Numbered from the stretch's first letter, positions 34,748 to 45,310 are shown. The stretch is DNA of 64,000 bases from Vandiemenella viatica (GCA_031002005.1 CM061919.1:219912739-219976738), one strand, 5' to 3'. The notes: generated by a model from the sequence alone, not told the origin. Program-made: numbers and translations.

Positions 34748-34911
34748 ATTTAGTATGCAAGATCAATTTTGTAACTTTTCTTCATTTGTATTAATAAAAT
34801 TTGAAAACTGAGTTTTCGCATTTTTACTGTGTATGTGCGGCCCCGCCTTTACTTTGTTTTGCCACCTTGTGGCCCTTGCCTGCTAAAAGGTTGCCGACCG
34901 CTAATGTAAAG

Positions 34912-35960
34912 GAACGATTGTGCTCTTAATGGCCTGCTATGACCTTTTCATGCTCTCCTTAATCACACGACACATCTTGGCTCTTGCAATACGGAACGCT
35001 GCCAGGTTGTCAGATGTTGACTGCAACCTAAATCGACACAACGCCCATCTGCGACTCTGAATAATGGAACGACATTCGTCATTCCACTAGGGGACAGGTG
35101 TCCTTCGCAGCGTTTCGGAGCTTTATGGCATGGAGATGTCAGCTGCATGATGAATCACTTCTGTAAAATGATTCACCTTCTTCTATATGCTGTTAAGCAG
35201 TTGCAGAACAACAGAACGGCAAAATAGCTGCCAATCCGCATTACTGACATTTCATTTGTGTCGTGTGTTCCCCTCCTCCACGCTCAACTCCTACGTGCAA
35301 CCATATAGGGAAGTGGTCACTTCCCTGGAGGTTGTGATCCACCTCCCATTGCAAGGAGTCCGCAATTGAAGGAGAGCACAGCAAAAGGTCAATGGCAGTG
35401 GACGTACTGGAAGCAGTGGTGAAATGAGTCATTTGTCCTGTATTCAGGAAACAAATTTCCTCCTGCTCTATTAATCTACCCACCACTCGGCCCCTGGGGC
35501 AATTGGTGTTCAAGCCCCACAACGCATAATGGGCATTGAAATCCCCCAAAAGGAGAAAGGGCCGAGTGAGTTGTTGTACAATGCCAGTCAGGTCTTTGTA
35601 GTCAATAAGACGTACTGGGTGGCAAATAAATAGAGCATACGGTCAGTTGGATTGGACCATGTATTTTCACTGTTACTGCTTGTAAAGAAGAGGTGAAGCA
35701 ACGGGTTCAGAATGTACGGTGTTTATGACAAAAACAGCCACTTTCCCCTTTGTTCGATCACCCTCAGTATCGTCCTTTCTGTAAATGTCGTACCCTCTTA
35801 GCACTGGGTGGTGGTTTGGTCTAAAACGTCTCTCTTGAAGACACAAACAAAAAGGTTTAGACTTCTACTTCCTCCTTGTGAGCCTGATAGCCGTTCACAT
35901 TCCACTGTAGTATGGGAGTCATCTCACCTATTCAACCTCACCCATCCTGGGTTGGGTGGG
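34912..35960 (-). pseudogene. LINE ORF2: endonuclease domain
   Basis: The minus-strand frame 35549-35241 begins MGDFNAHYALWGLNTNCPRG, contains TAIDLLLCSPSIAD and ends SDHFPIWLHV. These are the GDFN, Asp and SDH motifs of the APE-type endonuclease of LINEs, which nicks target DNA. Nearer 35150-34963 come linker sequences in shifted frames. The N-terminal part lies at about 35960-35560 with stops. Confidence 0.85.
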
Positions 35961-36038
35961 TCCTTGTCCTGTGACTGCTGAGGGATGGGACCAGGTTCGT
36001 ACACCAGCATTTCGGTGTCTTCAGGCTCTGAAGAAACT

Positions 36039-37640
36039 TCAGATATGGTAAAGGCCTCGGAGGCTGGTGGATTCTTCTTCTGCCGAGGCCTTCCCCCCTC
36101 CCCCCTCTCTATTCTCCCTGGTACTTTTTAACCCGGGAGGTGAAGAAGAAGAAGGGGACTTAATGAAAGCTATAGGGTCTAAGTGCCGAAATTTTGGATC
36201 CCGGACCTTCTGATCTTTTTGCCTTTTGTTTGAATCTGCTGTTTCAGCTGACACTGTAGCAGATGGTGATGCTACTGCAGAAGGAGATGTAGTGGTATTA
36301 GAAGTTTTTGCAACAGACAACTGTGTAGCTGTTGTTGGTGGAACTTTTGAACCTGTTGCTGAAGTGGTCGGGTTTGCAGACATGCTACTTCCGACGTCCG
36401 TGGTCTTGGGTGTTATGCTTGGTGGCTTTCACGCCACAATTGCATTGAAATGAGCATGTTGTACTTTTGCCCATGTCTGCAAAGAACGTCTGTGTAGTAA
36501 CACTTTCTTTCCTAACAGGAGTTGATAACGTTTTGGTGAAACTTGTGGCGAAGACCGCAGGTGCAAGCGCCTTTAACAATTTCTTCGCTTCGCCATGGGA
36601 TAGTCATTCCTTTGTTTTCAACTCCTGTACTTTCTTTTCATCAAGGTATACTCAACACTCCCTGCTCCAGGCTGGATGAGACCCGGAGCAGTTTACACAC
36701 ACCTGTGGGAGGGTACAACTTGTACTTGGCTCATGTGCAGCCTTCCCACATTTTCCACAGGTGGGTTTGCATTTGCAGGTCGCCGTCGTATGACCGAACC
36801 ACTGCCACTTAAAACAGCGCATCGGGTCTGGTACATACGGGCGAACATTAAGATTCAGGTATCCTGCTTTGATATCATTCGGCAACGTTGGAATGTCGAA
36901 CGTCAGGACAAAGATGGCAGTGTTTTTGAGACTGCTGTTAACCTTTCGCATGATCTGATGAACCTCGACCACGTGCTCTGATGCCCACTCCTCGATCTCT
37001 AAATCAACTAGATCGCGGCAGGTGACAACGCCTTTGCTTGAATTTAGAGTTTTTTGGAGTTCACACTTTACTGCGAACTCCCCAAGCTTCTAACACTTAA
37101 GGAGTAGGACAGCCTGCTTGTAGGTAGATGTCTCAAACAGCCATGTCCCATTCCTAAGCTTTTTTTTTTTATTATTGATTTTAGGGTTCTTGCAATACCC
37201 TCTAAACCTTTTTGAATATAAAAAGGAGAGATCTTTTCGAAAGATCCCTCCACCCTTGTCATTATAACGAAGGCATTCTCTATCAAAAAATCCTTCCTGT
37301 TACTGTTTCCAGGAGGAGGGCTGTCGACCCTCGCCCGCTTGCCTCTTCTTTGGGCATTAGAGTTAGAACTCCCCTGCAGTGTGCCCAAGCCACAGCTAGA
37401 GGGAGAAGTTTTTTGAGTTTTAGGTATTTTGTTCCACGAGTCCGGAGGACCTAAAAGTCTACTGACGTGGAGCCCCCGTGTCACACCACCAAGCCCAATA
37501 CAACAGGGGTGCAGCAGGTGCCCCTGAGGCTGTACGCTAGTGGGTGGTTTGGCCTCACCACCCATCCACCTCCTCGGCATGTTACTCACCTTGAGGTTGA
37601 GGTTTTTTTTATAGAGGTTTACACCTTCCTCGCGATCCGG
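36039..37640 (-). pseudogene. LINE ORF1 (nucleic-acid-binding, zinc knuckles)
   Basis: The frame 36972-36652 has consecutive Cys/His clusters: RCFKWQWFGHTTATC, then CKPTCGKCGKAAHEPSTSC, then VCVNCSGSHPAWSREC. These are the CCHC-type knuckles at the end of ORF1 in I/Jockey-type LINEs, which coat the element RNA. The first cluster has Trp where a Cys is expected (FKWQW). The upstream frame (37640-37068) is basic, with a KRARVDSPPPG patch, and includes IENAFVIMTRVEGSFEKISPF. The downstream frame 36383-36039 is Ser/Thr-rich. Confidence 0.75.
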
Positions 37641-37689
37641 GCGACTAAGCCAAGATCCCCGTTCTCCTAGGCACACAACGTTCCACCGC

Positions 37690-37825
37690 CACATCCTACG
37701 GTGGTCGTTGAAGCGTGGTAGGAGTTTACGGTGTGGGAAACTTGCAGCACTCACAAGTTTCCAGCTCGGGCACTGCGGGTTTGCCAAACCCGTACCTGGC
37801 ACTTGTGTACCAGGCCCCTGTGGGG
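37690..37825 (-). repeat. 5' UTR of the I-type LINE
   Basis: This matches the isolated fragment at 15356-15495. It contains GGTGTGGGAAACTTG and TACCAGGCCCCTGTGGGGG on the plus strand. Internal promoters of this LINE type lie in the 5' UTR, but none can be shown here. Confidence 0.6.
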
Positions 37826-38013
37826 GAGGAAGAGAGACAAAGGTTGAATATACACAAAGTCATGGAAAGGTTTATGTTTATGTGTATTCAATGCTGCATT
37901 ATTACCATTCTTATCGATATCTTTTACATCTATTCTGCAAAGGAACCTTTTGAAGTCAGTGGCCAATCTTGGCTGTTTGTTATAGGATGAAAGAATAACT
38001 GCCTCATTTGTAG

Positions 38014-38201
38014 TTTTTTTTTTTTTTTTTTACTGCTTTACGTCTCTCAACATCGAGGTCTTTAGAGACGGGAAAGGATGGGGGCAAGGAATGGGAAGGA
38101 ATTCGGCCATGGCCATTTTAAGGAAGCATCCCGGCATTTGCCTGGAGTGATTTGGGAAACCATGGAAAACCCAAATCTGGATGCCCGGACGGGGATTCGA
38201 A
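38014..38201 (-). repeat. tRNA-derived SINE, family 1, 5'-truncated copy
   Basis: Poly(T) at 38014 is the complement of the poly(A) tail. The body matches family 1 (GGAAGGAATTCGGCCATGG, then GATTTGGGAAACCATGG) and ends inside the B-box complement GGGGATTCGAAC. The head with the A box is missing. A perfect 12-bp target duplication CCTCATTTGTAG lies at 38002-38013 and 38202-38213. Truncation with a perfect duplication shows LINE-type retrotransposition. Confidence 0.9.
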
Positions 38202-38213
38202 CCTCATTTGTAG

Positions 38214-38999
38214 TAATTGCTTATTTGTTTAGTGTTATAGGTACATAACAAAATATTTACAACATGTTACAAAACAATTAGAGAAATTTTTTGGAACTGT
38301 AAGACATCTATCACAAACTGTCACTGGCATTAACAGAATACAACTAACCTGAACAAAATACACACAGCATATCCATATCTCTGAAGTACTTGTTGCTGCA
38401 ATCATGGACCATAGGGAAATTTTGCCAGTAAAAATGTTTGCATAGGAATTGTATAGCAAAACAGAAATGTTTTGATAGCAAAAAATATCCAAAAAGCAAC
38501 TTACTGTACAAAAAAATACAGTTTATTGATATCTCTGTGATGTGATGCTGCTATATATTGGTAACATTCTTAACTATCTTCAATGCCAGTGAAGCAGTTT
38601 ATTAACATCTCCGTGATACGTGCTGCTGCTATTCAGCAACTTGGCTCTGAACTGTCTCATGGCCTCTGTGTGATCAAGACCTATGATACTGATCTAGATA
38701 TAAATTATCTTATATGTTAACTGATGAAGTTAGCTTTCACTTTGTGATGTTTCATTGAAATTCATTCAATATTTTTTGCAAAGTGAATGAATAGATGGAC
38801 AAAAATTTTAAAATTTTGTCTTTTGGTCCTTGTACCATTGGGAACTATGTTACTAATCTTGATTCAAATATCCTATACATTACCCAGTGACATAAGCTAT
38901 CAGAATGTGCATTTTCATGAAAATCTGTTTATTATTTTTGCATGACACATGGACAGACAGACAAAAAATTCAGAATTAACAGTTTTGGACTCTATCATT
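38214..38999. other. Intronic sequence with a possible LINE tail
   Basis: At 38880-38975 TTTTCATGAAAATCTG and ACAGACAGACAAAA resemble the ends of RTE-type LINEs or their SINEs in arthropods. The rest is unassigned. Confidence 0.4.
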
Positions 39000-39165
39000 G
39001 GCAACATTGTGACATCACTCCAAATGGTTAGCACGTTCTTCGGGAGCTATATATAGGCGGCAGCAGATTCAGCCGTGACAGTACTCTGAAGAAGGCCACA
39101 AAATGATGGCCGGAACATTAGGTTTCGACAAATTTAAGCGGTTCAACCCGGATAACCAAGATTAT
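39000..39165 (+). mobile_element. Solo Penelope-like tail
   Basis: The sequence is closely similar to 11285-11440: TGACATCACTCCAAATGG, CTGAAGAAGGCC, AAAATGATGGCC and GCGGTTCAACC in the same order. No coding part is attached. The hammerhead-like core is at 39083-39122. Confidence 0.75.
39083..39122 (+). ncRNA. Degenerate hammerhead-like motif
   Basis: CTGAAGA (39086-39092) and the GGCC/GGCC stem (39094-39097, 39108-39111) are intact. The GAAA box reads GGAA and stem I is reduced to two pairs. It is probably inactive. Confidence 0.45.
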
Positions 39166-40129
39166 ATTGACAACAACCGCGGAAGTCTGCGCACCCAATG
39201 AAAATAATTGTTAAAAATGTTTAAAAATCAACTTCATTTACCTCATTTATAAAACTGAAATTTCAATAAATAAATAAATAATTTATTTTTATATATTTTC
39301 AATTAAGTAATTTGTAATAAAATGTAAATTAAAAATTTTTATGTTCGTTTGTCCTTAATTTCAACTCTCCGAAACTCTTTACCAATTACTTTTGAATTTT
39401 CAAATTGACTAAAACATTTTTGTCTTTATTAGTGAATATTAATTTTACTACATTAGGAAGTTTAGAATAACAATGATCCAATGTAGGTACTGTAACTACT
39501 GAGTCACAGCAATGCGTGACCAGGTCAGCTAGTAGTTAATACAAACTTATAACAGACTAACTTTTCAAATTTTATATTTTGTTAAGATGTAACTAGTGCA
39601 TTCTATTGGTGCACATCCACTTCAAAATAATACTAAGAGATAAGCTTTATGGACAACACTGAAGTGTCCCATGGGTTATCCATAACCATAAAATCTTGTT
39701 AAGTTGTGGAAGTTTCGTAGAATGGTAGAAAGAAATGATTTGTGCAAACATGTTTCAAATATTTTCATACAAACTAAAATCAAGATATTGAAGAGGAAAA
39801 ATCAGGTTAGCTGCTCTGCTTTGCTCTATGCAGTTAAATAGCTTATATAATTTAGCAGTAAAATGACCTCACAAATCTCAAATTGCATGTGGACAAATAT
39901 GTGGCCACAGCTAGTTTTACATGTATTTAGTTTTGTTAGTAGAGGTGGTAATTCCGTACTAAGCATTTGTGCATCAAAACATGAGGGATTGGCACAGACT
40001 TCAAAAAGGAATCATAATAGAAATTATGAGGTATTTCAAACAATTTGACACTGAATACAAATAATAATTCGATATTTAATACTATCTATCATGTGGAGAG
40101 TTAGTAAAAATTATTTATCTTAAATGAGT
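39166..40129. other. Intronic sequence, nothing recognised
   Basis: AT-rich. A segment GCAATGCGTGACCAGGTCAG at 39510-39530 resembles a LINE end, but no element can be delimited. Confidence 0.4.
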
Positions 40130-40380
40130 TTGTTTCTTCTGGCTTTATGCCTCATCAACATCGAGGTCATTAAAGATCGGAAAGAAATGGGGACAAGAAG
40201 CGAGAAGAAATTAGACCATGGTATTTGTTTAAAAAATAAATAAAATAAACATCCTGTCATTTGCCTGCAGTGATTTGGGGAAACTGTGAAAAACCATAAA
40301 CTGGATGGATGGATGGGAATTTAAACCTTGGTTCTCCCGAGTGTGAAGCCAGAGTGTTACCGCTCACCCCCAATGTTCAG
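40130..40380 (-). repeat. tRNA-derived SINE, family 1, decayed copy
   Basis: GGCTTTATGCCTCATCAACATCGAGGTCATTAAAG begins the reverse copy, split here by mismatches. TGCAGTGATTTGGGGAAAC and the head complement near 40340-40375 follow. A short A-rich insertion lies near 40235. Confidence 0.6.
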
Positions 40381-40554
40381 TAAATACTTTTGTAAATGAT
40401 TTATGTCGGATGAAGAAGGCCATTTCTGTACAAAATTTATTTATTTTAGTAATTTATGTGGATCCATTTTTCTGTATCTATCTTAGCTGATTTTTCCAGT
40501 AAACATGGGCAACTAATGACTTTTACATATGATTGTTCTAATAAAATATGAGAT

Positions 40555-41110
40555 CTGAGTGGTACAACCAGTTTAAATATGGTCGCACATCGGTGGAGAG
40601 CGAGTCACACTCCGGTTGGCCATCGACTTGCTGAAATGACCAGGTCATTTTCTAAGTGGACATTGTGGTGATGCGAAACAGTCATATGACTATCTGAGAA
40701 ATTGTGAAAGACGTGGGCATCAGCACTTTTTTGACACATTCCATTGTAACCAAAGATTTGGCAATGAAGAGGGTGTCGGTGAAATTCATGCCAAAGCTGT
40801 TGACGGCAGCACAAAAGCAACTTCATTATTGATGTCTCGCAGGAAATGCTGGACTTCAAAAACACTGAGCCTGGCTTCATGAACATCATAATCACTGATG
40901 ACGAGTCCTGGGTGTACGGGTATGATCCGGAAACCAAATCCCAGTTGTCACAGTGGAAGCATTCAATGTAACCAAGACTAAAGAAGGCCAACCAAGCGTG
41001 CAGCAATGCCAAAGTGATGCTGACTGTTTTCTTTGACTCCCGCGATGTGGTATACCACAAGTACACTCCGCAGAGTCAAACAATCACCAAAGAGTACTAC
41101 AACTGGAAAA
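40555..41110 (+). pseudogene. Mariner transposase pseudogene
   Basis: Plus-strand frames give, in order, WYNQFKYGRTSVESESHSG, a heavily shifted middle with VDIVVM, EIVKDVGISTF and VKFMPKLLTAAQKQL, then ITDDESWVYGYDPETKSQ (first catalytic Asp) and VMLTVFFDSRDVVYHKY. The C-terminal third with the remaining triad is missing and no inverted repeats are visible. This family differs from the two mariners at 16.2 and 46.9 kb. Confidence 0.75.
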
Positions 41111-41254
41111 CCAAACAATATAACTTAATACATAAGAGAGATGAAGTTGTTGGCAAAGAGCTTGAAGAGTGATGAAAAGTTTGAATAAAACATAAAAAGA
41201 TATTGTGATTTACAACAAATCAGTAAGAGATTTGTTAGAATATTTTTTTTTTAA

Positions 41255-41400
41255 ATTTAATTTAATTGCAATGAAGCACACGCTCCGGTGGCAATTTCCC
41301 TACACACCCAACTTACCCTTATCCTGCACCCACCTACATTTGCCCTCTACAAATGTTAACTTTAAATTCTTTTAACATTTTCGGTACAGCAGTAATCAAC
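41255..41400 (-). repeat. LINE 3' end (AATTTAATT-tailed family)
   Basis: It matches the 3' ends at 14083-14220 and 63487-63630. TTTAACTTTAAATTCTTT... and CGGTGGCAATTTCCCTACAC are shared, as is the AATTTAATTTAATT tail at the left. Confidence 0.7.
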
Positions 41401-41642
41401 AAACATGTAGATCTAATTACTAATGTGCTAGATGAAGTATTGGTATCACTAGAAAATAAAAATGTGACATGTTGTGATGATCTGAAAAATGTAACTGTTA
41501 AATTTCTCATCAAATAAATTTAAAATTGTTTAATTAATGTTTAAAACTATTCTTGGCCTAAAAGCTAAAATCGGCATTCAAAATAGGAGACAGGCTGAAA
41601 ACAGAAAATTATAAAGGTATAAGCCTACTGTGTACAACATTC

Positions 41643-41702
41643 AAGATAAACGCAAAACTAGGGAAAAGGTACGCACCTTTTCCCTAGTTTTGCATTTATC
41701 TT
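41643..41702. repeat. Near-perfect palindromic hairpin
   Basis: GCAAAACTAGGGAAAAGGT (41652-41670) and its exact complement (41675-41693) flank a 4-nt ACGC loop. After one mismatch the stem continues for 8 more pairs (41643-41650 with 41695-41702). The total is 27 pairs in 60 nt. It may be a fold-back duplication, or an end-joining or assembly artefact. Confidence 0.9.
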
Positions 41703-42057
41703 TTGCGTAATAGCGGAAGCTGTTGTGAATGATGCACAGAATGACTTCTGAAAACAAAGGTCACATACAGACAGCATGCTTACCTACACTGCATTCATCA
41801 GTTGTTAAAAATCATTTTTCACAGTGAATAGAATGAAATGGTTTCACCTTATACTAGACAAACACTACCCCCAGCATATAGTAAGTGTAATACACAGTTT
41901 GTATTCTTACATGTATAGTAAAATTTCACAAGATGGTAAGCAGACAAATAACGTGAGGAAAAAGACAGGAAGGACCATTATCATGTGTGCCTTTTAACAT
42001 GGATACTGATGATACCATTAGGAAATGACAGAAATAGAAACTGAATCATTATAAAAT
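41703..42057. other. Intronic sequence, nothing recognised
   Basis: Frames between 41540 and 41830 on the plus strand include short RT-like words (GDRLKTENYKGISLL-type) suggesting an old LINE remnant, too decayed to delimit. Confidence 0.3.
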
Positions 42058-42165
42058 AGAGTGATTTCTGGAAACCATAGAAAACCAAAATCCGGATGGC
42101 CAGATGATGATTTGAACCCACGTCCTCCTGAATTCCAAGCCCACATCTTGCCACTTTCCCATCGG
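42058..42165 (-). repeat. tRNA-derived SINE, family 1, partial copy
   Basis: GGAAACCATAGAAAACC and a degenerate B-box complement GATTTGAACCCACG are present. It lies about 260 bp from RPF1 exon 2. Confidence 0.55.
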
Positions 42166-42423
42166 TTTCATGAATATGGAAATACCCCAAAATATTGCTT
42201 TATTGTTCTTGTCACTGCAACCCTTCTTCCTTCAACTTTTATAACTGATAGATCCACTTTACATTTCATTTCCATATTAATATTGCCTCATGACTTTTTT
42301 TTTTAAAAAAAAAGTGCCAGGTAAAATAGCACAGTTTCAGTGTAAGGCGTTCATTAATAGAAAAAAATATATATATAAGTGGCTCAAATTGAGAACCTCC
42401 TTTGAAGTCGGTTAAGAACTCAC

Positions 42424-42589
42424 CGAGTTTGGTATGACACGACTAAGTTCCCGACCAAATGTCCGTGTGCGAGTCAGTGGGTTGTCGGAGTATGTAATGA
42501 GAACTTTTGGCTCATAGTCACGTCTGAAGTAGCTGGAGAATTCATCCAGTCTGGCATCAACTTCCAATTCCTCATCTTCAACTCCAGGC
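42424..42589 (-). CDS. RPF1: RPF1 coding exon 2
   Basis: This is a 166-nt exon with acceptor TGTGTAG before 42589 and donor GTGAGT after 42424. It enters in phase 2 (completing a Pro codon split with exon 1) and leaves in phase 0. It encodes PGVEDEELEVDARLDEF, then YEPKVLITYSDNPLT, then the start of the Brix domain GRELSRVIPNS. The acidic stretch before DEF(S)SYF and the KVLIT block match animal RPF1. Confidence 0.92.
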
Positions 42590-43489
42590 CTACACAGAGA
42601 AATGGTGTGTTTAATTTTTTGAGCATGAATTTTATTGGAAGCTTGTGACAGATAAAGTTAAATAATAGGTGTTATGTATGCCTAAATGATGTGACCCATA
42701 CAGCATTAAACCAAGCAGAAATGTCCAATCTCTTCCTGGGCTGCCTGGAACAGTTATTTTTAGATAAAGTCCATCTGAAACCCCTCATGTGGCTCAGATC
42801 CATAGATGAAAACCATATGATCTGAACTCAAGAGGAAACAACCTTCTTAAATTCCTTGGTTGGCGTTTTAGGGCGCGTCGACGTCGGGGTCATTAGTGCC
42901 TTAAATTCCTGAACAATCTTAATGCCTTTAACACCCTGAACTTCAAATGTGCCTATTGTCACAGCCACTTTCACAGGTCACTTTCCTCAGACTGAACTTG
43001 TCCCTCTTGAATGGCTACCTTAGGACCTTGATCCACACTAAACCCACTAACCTACAACAATATCTCAATCTCCTCAGCTGCCATCCAAATGATTTCTCTC
43101 TTACAACCTTTGTGTTCAAATTAACCATTTATGGTCTAACCAACATTCCTTCAAACAGTATTCCCCACAAACACTGATATCCTACAACTATTCACTGGAT
43201 TTCATGTGACACATCACAACCTACCAACCACCCTAAAAAACCAACCATATTCCAGTTCTTGTTACATCTACTTCTCAGGAATCAAATCTATCAACAAAAT
43301 CCTTTGGCAAGGCTAGTATTTTCCTTCAAGCCTACCTGGAAATGAGATCCTTCTTCCCAAAAACCTGACCCTCACAAAACTTGTTTCAGCAGATCACCTA
43401 ACTTCAGCCAACTTGTCCACAAACACAGTCTTCCTCATCCTACCACACAGTCCCAAGGCTCTTTCCCATGCAATAGATAATGCTTCAAG

Positions 43490-43906
43490 ATGTGCAACAT
43501 GCACTATGCCTCTACTACCTTCACAAATCCAGTCAAAAGGAAGAGCTTTATCATCTTAGGACATGCCACTTGCAGGATCTACCATGCAGTATACCAGCTA
43601 ATCTGCAACAACTGTCCAGCCTACTACATAGGCTTGACCTCTAACCAACTGTCCATTAGAATGAATGCTCACAGAAACACGGTATTTAATCAGAATTCTG
43701 ACCTGCCAGTAGCTGCCCAATCTAACCACATGACATCAATAATTTTAATTCTTGCATCTGTACAACCAAAGGCCTTTCAAACACCAACCCCTCTGAACTC
43801 ACATGGTGAGAATTGGTCGACAAATTCAAACTGGGGACCATGCAGCCATAGGATCTCAACTTATGATAATACCGATGGGTGCGTGGAGACTTTCCCGGCG
43901 TACTGA
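43490..43906 (+). pseudogene. PLE GIY-YIG endonuclease remnant
   Basis: The core reads HAVYQLICNNCPAYYIGLTSNQ, then LSIRMNAHRNTVF, so both Tyr signatures of GIY-YIG are kept. The upstream Cys cluster is damaged and the frame is lost after DLPVAAQSN. The final codons run into an inserted mini-element at 43874. Confidence 0.75.
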
Positions 43907-44069
43907 AGCAATGTAGTCTTCACAGGTAGACTACGCGTAGTCTACGTGGTGACTGCCAGCTTTCGTCAGCCTGTAGACACCGGACACCTGATGAAGACAG
44001 CCGAGCTGGTTGTGGAAATGTTGTGTTTTCAAAACACCATCCGGCTGCACGCCCATGAAGACTACATTG
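43874..44069 (+). mobile_element. PLE-type hammerhead mini-element, copy 3 (best preserved)
   Basis: The 196-bp insert has a perfect 14-bp target duplication CTTATGATAATACC (43860-43873 and 44070-44083). CAATGTAGTCTTCA near 43909 is the exact complement of the last 14 bp, TGAAGACTACATTG (44056-44069), so the element begins with an inverted piece of its own end. A 20-bp perfect palindrome lies at 43926-43945. The hammerhead-like core at 43984-44026 is intact. The end CGGCTGCACGCCC also occurs at the end of the Penelope copy at about 21980. It encodes nothing. Confidence 0.88.
43984..44026 (+). ncRNA. Hammerhead-ribozyme-like motif (mini-element)
   Basis: The order is ACAC (43984-43987), CTGATGA, AG, ACAGCC (43997-44002), a 5-nt loop, GGTTGT (44008-44013), G, GAAA (44015-44018), TGTT, then GTGT (44023-44026). 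ACAC/GUGU is stem I and ACAGCC/GGUUGU is stem II with one G-U pair. Stem III is minimal (AUGU). Core bases match the hammerhead consensus. The AG/G bulge at the base of stem II is non-canonical. Confidence 0.65.
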
Positions 44070-44160
44070 CTTATGATAATACCCACAGATCTTCCTTCTT
44101 TTCAGTTTCTATCCTCCACGATCTCTTCCCAATAGGAACCACCATTCTCCAGAGGTAATG

Positions 44161-44705
44161 TTTAAATCATTTTCTATAATTAGATAAAATTATTGTACAA
44201 CACTTGTTGCCAACTTCTCCAGCCAGCTTGACATGTTTTCACAATACCATCTTCTTCATACTTTACTACTACAAACTCCTCTCCTCCATGTTGTCTTTTT
44301 CCCCACCCATGGCTGCCGGTGAATGGTCTCTAAGCACACCAGTCTGCAACTAATGTCCAACATGTTGCTACCACATTGTACTGCTGATTTATATATAGAA
44401 GCACCAGCCCACTTACCTGGTTCAAGATCAGAATGAGTGAGTTCTTTACAAGAAATTGAGGCTTAAAGATTCTACATCATATGACATAACAATTCCACTA
44501 AAGAATATCAAAACTGCAAGTAGCAAAATAGCTGTGTCCAGGTGATATATTTAAATGCAGGGGATTCTGCATTCAGTTCCAACTGTTTTTTTATTAATGG
44601 CATTTTTTGATATTAATTGAGGTTTACAATATTGCTAACTTATTCATACAGAAATCCATTTCAAATATCAAATTTGTGCAGTTAATTCATTAAGAGATTT
44701 GCTTT
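44161..44705. other. Intronic sequence, nothing recognised
   Basis: No gene or clear element is seen. Confidence 0.4.
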
Positions 44706-44948
44706 GGTTTTTTACCCTTATGGCTTTACACCTTGTTGATGTCGGGGAAATTAGATTCAGGATGGGACTTGGGACAAGGAACAGGAAGGAATTCAGCATG
44801 GCCTTTTGATGGCAGCATCCCGCCATTCGCCTGGAGTGATTTGGGGAAACCATAGAAAACTCAAATCTGGATGCCCGGATGGGGATTCGAACTGGTGTCC
44901 TCCCAAATGAGAGGCCAGAACATTGACCGCTAACCCAACACGCTCAGT
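44706..44948 (-). repeat. tRNA-derived SINE, family 1, full-length copy
   Basis: Reverse orientation: TTATGGCTTTACACC at the 3' side, then GGAAGGAATTCAGC, then TGGAGTGATTTGGGGAAACC, the B-box complement GGGGATTCGAAC and the head complement ACCGCTAACCCAACACGC. Confidence 0.8.
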
Positions 44949-45310
44949 TTGTTAAGGCAGATGCCATTACAAAACAGTGGAGCACCCTTCATTTTTTCTT
45001 TCTTTTTGCTTTCCTTCTGAATTTAGATTGTGTACCAATGTTTTAAATGTTTCTGCAAGCAGTTGAAACTGTGACTACTGTGGAGAATGTTTCTGCTGTG
45101 GACGACTCCCTGGTATATTTTAGTATTGTTCACAAAGATTTCCATAAACATCATTTGAAGTGGCACTGTATGACATATATACTGACTCAAGAGAGAGCCA
45201 CATGTAGTTGGCCATGAAAGAAATGGCAGACACAGAGGACGATGGCTGCAGCAAGGAGCTTCTTGTTTGCTTATGATGATTACTGTGACACTTTAATATG
45301 TATACAAAAA
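44949..45310. other. Intronic sequence, nothing recognised
   Basis: No gene or clear element lies between the two SINEs. Confidence 0.4.

Larger units (their letters stand above)
30609..34903 (+). mobile_element. hAT transposon with internal satellite array
   Basis: The element is 4295 bp. The left end CAGCGGTCGGCAAC (30609) and right end GTTGCCGACCGCTA (to 34903) are inverted, and the perfect 8-bp target duplication ATGTAAAG lies at 30601-30608 and 34904-34911. The 5' third has no genes and contains a tandem array of ~184-bp units. The 3' part holds a broken transposase on the plus strand. The target is the I-type LINE, whose coding frame on the minus strand resumes across the duplication. 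Confidence 0.95.
27136..37825 (-). mobile_element. I-type LINE with RNase H, nearly full length, split by a hAT
   Basis: Without the 4.3-kb hAT the element is about 6.4 kb. In minus-strand order it has a 5' UTR (about 37825-37690), ORF1 with zinc knuckles (37640-36039), an endonuclease (about 35960-35241), reverse transcriptase (about 30500-28869 with the hAT in the linker before it), RNase H (28651-27990), a C-terminal zinc-finger-like region and a 3' UTR with three hairpins (27505-27299). An endonuclease followed by RT and RNase H fits the I clade or relatives. All frames are broken. The exact 5' and 3' ends and target duplication are not established. Confidence 0.85.
18287..42423 (-). other. 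RPF1 intron 2 (24.1 kb)
   Basis: The intron runs from donor GTGAGT (42423-42418) to acceptor ATTTCAG (18293-18287). It contains the Penelope-like element, SINEs, foldback elements, the I-type LINE with its nested hAT, and a decayed mariner. Most of its length is transposon. Confidence 0.85.
42910..44160 (+). mobile_element. Penelope-like element, Cys-rich family, copy 3 (decayed)
   Basis: From about 42940 the plus strand shows remnants of the end of the RT (a YLRTLIHTKPTNLQQYL block, then SCHP), then the GIY-YIG part at 43490-43906. A mini-element is inserted at 43874-44069. The left and right ends are not defined. Confidence 0.65.

Noticed and set aside
37212..37990. Plus-strand frames over the LINE ORF1 region
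   Set aside because: They are antisense to the LINE ORF1 and 5' UTR on the minus strand and show no motifs.
40605..41066. 153-codon minus-strand frame
   Set aside because: It is the shadow of the decayed plus-strand mariner transposase, whose motifs are readable despite frameshifts.
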